Part shown: piece by piece, positions 59,328-64,000 of the stretch
Layout of the letters: every line of letters begins with the position of its first letter
How positions within the stretch are numbered: position 1 is the stretch's first letter
DNA from: Oxytricha trifallax
Taxonomy: Eukaryota > Ciliophora > Spirotrichea > Sporadotrichida > Oxytrichidae
DNA length: 64,000 bases
Assembly: GCA_000711775.1 (NCBI GenBank)
Contig: ARYC01001433.1
Location: 23,906-87,905, forward strand
Direction: 5' to 3'
Position numbers and translations under genes: made by a program
The notes under the pieces: model-generated
Databases searched by the model: none
What the model was told of the DNA's origin: nothing
Seen by the model: only the letters and a program-made list of their open reading frames with translations

Positions 59328-59876
59328 ATGCCTAACCTCAATTCACACCAAAAGTAGCACATAAAGCATTGTTTGAGGACTCATAACTTTATTAAAATAG
59401 CAAATTAAGTACATGTCATTATAACTGACCGCCTTGAATGGGGCTAGATCACTGTTGGCAAACTTCTATTCATTCTTAGAGCCATAATTCAATACGGACT
59501 GGTGGATTCTCCCAAACTTAGATACCAAATCTCCTTAATTAGTGCTAAACTTTACCAAGGAGACTACATCTCTAGAAACCTACTCGAACTATACCACCAA
59601 CTCGGCTACTCACTATAACTCAATAATAATCACTTTAAACATCCCACACAATCTACCATCACCAGAGATACTACAATCCAAATCATTAATATTAAGTAAG
59701 AAATAAACACTTAGCCATTAATCAAAGATTCTAAAGCACCTACCTCCCCTATTAGATTGACCACGAGTTGGTCTACTAGATAGTAATTGAGGAGGTAAAC
59801 GTGGTAACCCATTCACACCATATCTATCCTCTGGAGATTACTAATCCGTAGAGGAAGTATCAGACTGGGAAGATGA
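59328..59876 (+). pseudogene. first ORF of an unidentified two-ORF unit
   Basis: ATG 59328 opens 182 codons without TGA (MPNLNSHQKQHIKHCLRTHN.., ..GKLLFILRAIIQYGLVDSPK.., ..AKLYQGDYISRNLLELYHQL..). The C-terminal part appears to shift frame to an acidic stretch (..QSVEEVSDWEDENSKG..) ending at about 59915. A helical, DNA/RNA-binding-like N-terminal domain is possible. The strongly C-rich coding strand sets it apart, as with the unit at 26853-29136. I do not recognise the family; a retroelement Gag-like protein is one option. Confidence 0.42.
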
Positions 59877-60039
59877 AAATTCCAAAGGTCTAAACTTTAT
59901 CGACTGACCTATCGATCAGAAACGACCAAATATTAGTGACTACAAATTTAAATACGTGGAACACCCATTTATTTAATAATAAACTTAAATTTTAGTACCA
60001 CCTACCCAATAATTAATCATTAGTAACAAACAATAAATT

Positions 60040-60798
60040 ATGGGAGACCGTGACGAATAGATGAAAGATGTCAATGCAGAATCAGCCATGGATGTCTATG
60101 TCACGAGCAGACAGCAAGGTAACAAGATTCCCATAGAAAAATGGGAGGAAATGTTTGAGTGTAGAGAATCATACCTCACACTTACAATAAGAGTCGCCTA
60201 TACAGAGCTCTACTACAAGATAAAAAAAATTTCCTTGCTACCAATAAGTTACTCTCAGACATTGATCTAACCACTGATGACTTACCTATTCAACTATCAA
60301 AGGTGTAATACTAATTCCCTAACAGTTCCAATAATGAAGTTAAGTCAGGCGATTTGACCACCCGAGGAGTCAAATCAATCCTAACAATCATACACATAAA
60401 CAACTAGATGAACCCTAAATCCATATAACTCTTTGACGGAGATTATGACCTTATGTCAAACACAATTAAGTTCCAATTTAAATGCCTTACCAAATAGGCA
60501 GGCTTCATAAAGAAAGACCAAGTTTAACTTATCACTAGAACCCTTAACACTACTACTTTTTTAAAGAATATAAATATAAACTAATGTTTTATATATTTTA
60601 ACATATATGAAAACCAACTCATGAGAATCCTAGGAATAAAGATGGATGCTGATTTTTTCCATCATCTCCAGACCTGGGAATAAATATGATGGAAGAGGTA
60701 AGGAGCCCAGACAAAGAAATAACAACAAAAGAAACAAAAGACCAAAGAAACAAAGAGGAAAAAGAAGATACTTAGGAAAAGAAACTCATTGAACTAGT
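60040..60798 (+). pseudogene. second ORF of the two-ORF unit, frameshifted, basic tail
   Basis: ATG 60040 (MGDRDEQMKDVNAESAMDVY..). The frame breaks in an A-run at about 60217, and the next frame continues coding-like (..NFLATNKLLSDIDLTTDDLP.., ..FKCLTKQAGFIKKDQVQLIT..) to about 60560. A further frame ends with a very basic tail (..GRGKEPRQRNNNKRNKRPKK..) at TGA near 60796. Nucleocapsid-like tail by composition only. Function unknown. Confidence 0.4.
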
Positions 60799-60864
60799 GA
60801 GTACGAAAAGACTTGATCCTTAACATCAATTAAATACTCATAGGTCCATGAGACTTATATGTGA

Positions 60865-62904
60865 GTTAATTATTATAATTATACTTTGTCGCAATAAATG
60901 CAAATTTAAAATGATTTAATACCACCAATAACTTCCAAGTTAAAGCTCATTAAATTAGCTTGCAAAGTACCATTAGGGTTATATTTACAAGTATTCAATT
61001 GTTTCATACAGAGAACTTATTTTTTAATTTTTTAAATTTTGATCTCATCCCCATTTTAAGGTAAATAATTTTATATAGTTAAAGATCCTATCGTTTTGTT
61101 TTATCTCTATTAAGTTTAAGTGCAGCACCTTCATTTTGTGGTAAATCCAAATAAGGTTAATCAGAAACTACTGGAAAGCCGTTGGATTAAATTCAACTCA
61201 ATACTGAGTAGGAAATATATACAATAATAATAAATTACTTTACTTATGTAAGTGTTCACATTTAAATTCAATCAATCACACTGCCAACCTCTTCATGAAT
61301 TATACAGTGATTAATTACCTATTTCTAATGGCGATATATAATTCGTACCAAACTATGAAATTAATAACATCTTCACTTAGTTTGACTAATCATTTTCAAT
61401 GAATCAGCTTCAAACATTTATTAATTAAGATAAATTTATTGTTGGCAAAGACCTTTCTACTCTTAGGGATAATTCCTTAAGTTATATTGATTCAAATAGT
61501 TAAGGAGATTATATAAAAATTAATTCCCATTTCTTTAACAACAAAGCTATATTAAATTTTACAGTAAATTATAATAAGACATTCTTGCGAATTAGATAAG
61601 CATTGCTACTTTTGTGAGCAATTTCATAACACAATCAGTTAATCATGTAATTAATGTTGTATTCTAATTAAAATATGTTGTACTATCAATGAAAGATATT
61701 CTATCAGTAGCATTAAAATTAAAGAGCAATTGATTTAGACCAGGTGACAAGTTACCCAGATATTCATTCATAGCGGACACAAAAATATTTTATATACCAA
61801 TTTGATGATGATAGCAAAATGTTAGACGTTTATAGAATATTCTTGAAATAAAATCATTAGTTTCTTCACTTTTCTGATTCAAATAGTGTAGGAGTTAGTT
61901 CATAATTCAATAATGATATTGAAACACTATATACAGACTTAAACATAGAAATTTACTCTGTTACTCTGGCAAACTAAACACTTGGCATAAATACTTACTT
62001 TCTTATTAACCATAAGTGCTTTAACCTTTGCTAGATATTACCAAGAGCTTATTTTGGAATATAAAATGCAGTCAAAATGTCATATATAATGTGGATAATG
62101 GAAATGCATACATAACATAATAAACCACTATGAAAATATCAAAACACACTAAATACTTATAGAATATTGCTACTGTTGATGTAATTTAGGAGTTTTATCT
62201 TGATTTTTGGGGGGATAATTATTTAAATACTTAATTAATAAAATCTATTTTTAATTCTACAAACTAAAGTTGTGATCCATTCATGCTTAAATTTGGTGTT
62301 TAAAATGGACAGTTATAATAGAAGTGATATATCTGGATCGATATCATATCAAATGAAGGAATTTAGTGTTAAATATAGGTATATACAATCAATAATTTTA
62401 ATTGGAATTCATATTTTCTATTTAACTGCTTATTCAATGCTGAGAGGAACCTTTTAAAGCATAAAATTCTATAATTAAAAATAAATTTAAGTAGTCTGAC
62501 CTTTATTTAGCTAAAAGTATGTTGAAATTAGTGAAAAAGAAAATCAAATACAAAAACAAAACCCATTAGCTAAATATATATAGGAGAAATAATCTATTTA
62601 TACACAAGCTTAATTACTATATTAGGCAATTTAGCATGCGAACTTTATGAGGATAGTAGGATAACTAAGAGTGGAGACATTAAGAGTATTGGCAAAAGAG
62701 ATGTCATGTTATTCCTACTAGTGCTATAGTTGCTTTGCTTAGACTGCAAGCCCTCATGAGGTTTATGGCCATGCTTTCATTCACTATTGTTTGCCTGGCA
62801 TTTTCAGTTAGGGGTCTTCACTCCTGATCGTGGCTCTTCAACATGTACCACATTCTACACTTAAGGATCTCGATGTCAGAATGTTGACACTTCTGTCCAA
62901 ATGT
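60865..62904 (+). pseudogene. frame-conserved pseudogene with membrane segments
   Basis: The same frame holds coding-like sequence for about 680 codons, with TGA only at 61615, 61690, 62131, 62497 and the terminal TGA at 62902-62904. Pieces include ..FQCKQ-type linkers early, ..LSTLRDNSLSYIDSNSQGDY.., ..IYQFDDDSKMLDVYRIFLKQ.., ..NIEIYSVTLANQTLGINTYF.., then a hydrophobic run (RYIQSIILIGIHIFYLTAYS) and charged sequence (..KYVEISEKENQIQKQNPLAK..). Random DNA of this composition should contain about three times more TGA. It looks like an old large membrane sensor gene, possibly of a ciliate PAS/TM type, but no domain is certain. The last 270 bp already lie in GC-richer DNA and may not belong. 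Confidence 0.42.
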
Positions 62905-64000
62905 TGACAGATAGGCAGCTGCTCAAAAGGGTATTCTTTAAGATGAAGATACTAGGGACTCCTTTGCTTTCTCAGCGGGGTGGAATAGCAGAGCCTCAGC
63001 ATCAGTTTGCCGTTCTCTATCTGCTCTCTAGCCTACAGCAGGGGTTTAATGGGCTACCTCAGAAAATGGTCAAAATACTTACATTGGGAACTCAGGCATT
63101 TGTGGACTTTCGGTTTTGCCGACGAAGTAAGGGGCGAACCTTCGAATGGGGGGTGGCCAGTGCTACCACGCGATTCACCATGCAAAGACGCAGGGAGATG
63201 GAGTCTCCGACCAAGACATCTATCCCAGGGGCCGAGATACACGAGCATCTTTGTTTCTCATGCTATACCATAGCCTTTCAACCAGGCGCCTTACTCATCT
63301 CTTTGAGTTGAATCTCAGGCTACAGTCACGCGCTTCTTGCATGCAGATGCTTTCCTATAGCTCTTTGCCGCTTTCTTCTGGTGGTTATCTGATTTCCTCC
63401 CTGATACAGTAGATCAGCCTTAGCGCTTTCCTATTAGATAGAATAGACTTTCGAAGGAGATACACCTCTTGTCGTATGCTGGGCTAAGGATCCCTGAAGC
63501 ACTATCCTATTAGCTATAATCCCTTTAGCATCTCATCAAATGAGGATCCCTTCCACTCTCGGGCTTCAGAACTGCAATGTCACATCTTCGCACCAAAGGG
63601 AACATGCTCAGATGTCAGGAGTGTCAATGCTTAGTTATCCTCAGGTATCAGGCTATACAAGGCCTTCCATCTCTCTTACTATTGAAATATTTGTGCTTAA
63701 TACGAGAAGATTCAGCTCAAATGTGTTCGCAATATCTTGCCCATCTCAATTGCAATGCTATAAGGAATCAGATAAACAACGCTAATACTCACCTTCCAGC
63801 TCCTCAGAGCCTTTCGAGCATAGTAGACATCACCAGAATGAGTCACATGACTGTTAACCCTACAAAACCCCTGATGCTCTATGGCAGCCATGCGATGTTG
63901 ATGCTTGCAATGGCGTGATTATCGATCAAACAAAGGACTAAGCCTTCACCCTCCTCTTCCCTCTGCATCCAGGCATGCTGAGCTCCCCGCTGGTAGTACT
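62640..64000. other. GC-rich terminal segment, unassigned
   Basis: From about 62640 the sequence changes abruptly to near 47-50% G+C and continues to the window end. With TGA as the only stop several frames are open on both strands, for example plus 62888-63685 (265 codons, ..GGGQCYHAIHHAKTQGDGVS..) and plus 63577-63918 (MSHLRTKGNMLRCQECQCLV..). A minus frame is open across 63000-63250, so openness alone proves nothing. TAA and TAG are rare here. No rRNA motif or known domain was recognised. It could be the edge of a macronuclear-destined locus, a GC-rich germline satellite, or foreign/misassembled DNA. Confidence 0.5.

Noticed and set aside
63054-63248. Minus-strand 64-codon frame in the GC-rich segment
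   Set aside because: Frames are open on both strands here because TGA is rare; no motif favours this one.
1-64000. Bacterial operon, CRISPR array or ribosome-binding-site features
   Set aside because: The genetic code, introns and telomere-type ends show a ciliate nucleus; no regularly spaced direct repeats with unique spacers were seen.

Overview
The window reads as germline (micronuclear) DNA of a spirotrich ciliate of the Oxytricha/Stylonychia kind. Long reading frames exist only if TAA and TAG are glutamine and TGA is the sole stop. Introns are very short (about 26-41 nt, GTAAG...TAG). Four transposons end in the spirotrich telomere sequence C4A4C4A4. Most of the rest is very AT-rich, with small GC-richer coding islands, as expected for macronuclear-destined segments (MDSs) separated by internal eliminated sequence. 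No tRNA, rRNA or CRISPR array was recognised.

Layout. 1-6.1 kb is a compact, GC-richer block of three genes: a SecA-like DEAD ATPase (+, 5'-truncated), an unrecognised coiled-coil protein (-), and an intron-bearing Tc1/IS630-type DDE transposase (+) that looks domesticated. 6.1-12.1 kb holds diverged repeats, one copy of a short G-run-ended element, and coding islands on both strands that could be scrambled MDSs. 12.1-26.4 kb is almost featureless AT-rich DNA with the second, inverted copy of the G-run element (8-bp target duplication AAGTATTT). 26.4-33 kb has a decayed multi-ORF unit, a 28-bp tandem repeat, a 430-bp palindrome and a 267-codon membrane-protein-like ORF.

34.1-37.9 kb is an ancient relic of a TBE-like transposon with the transposase, 22-kDa and zinc-finger order still visible. 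38.6-55.9 kb is a transposon cluster: TBE copies A, B and C in tandem, copy D inserted inside the 22-kDa gene of C, and an IS1595-like element inserted in B. Each TBE carries a DDE transposase, a convergent 22-kDa ORF, and a divergent zinc-finger/kinase-like ORF. 56-62.6 kb holds decayed coding stretches, including one frame-conserved 2-kb pseudogene with membrane segments. 62.6-64 kb is abruptly GC-richer and unassigned.

The TBE genes presumably work together in transposition and in developmental elimination of the elements, but every copy here carries at least one break. The left block is the only part that looks like intact, spliced, macronuclear-type genes.
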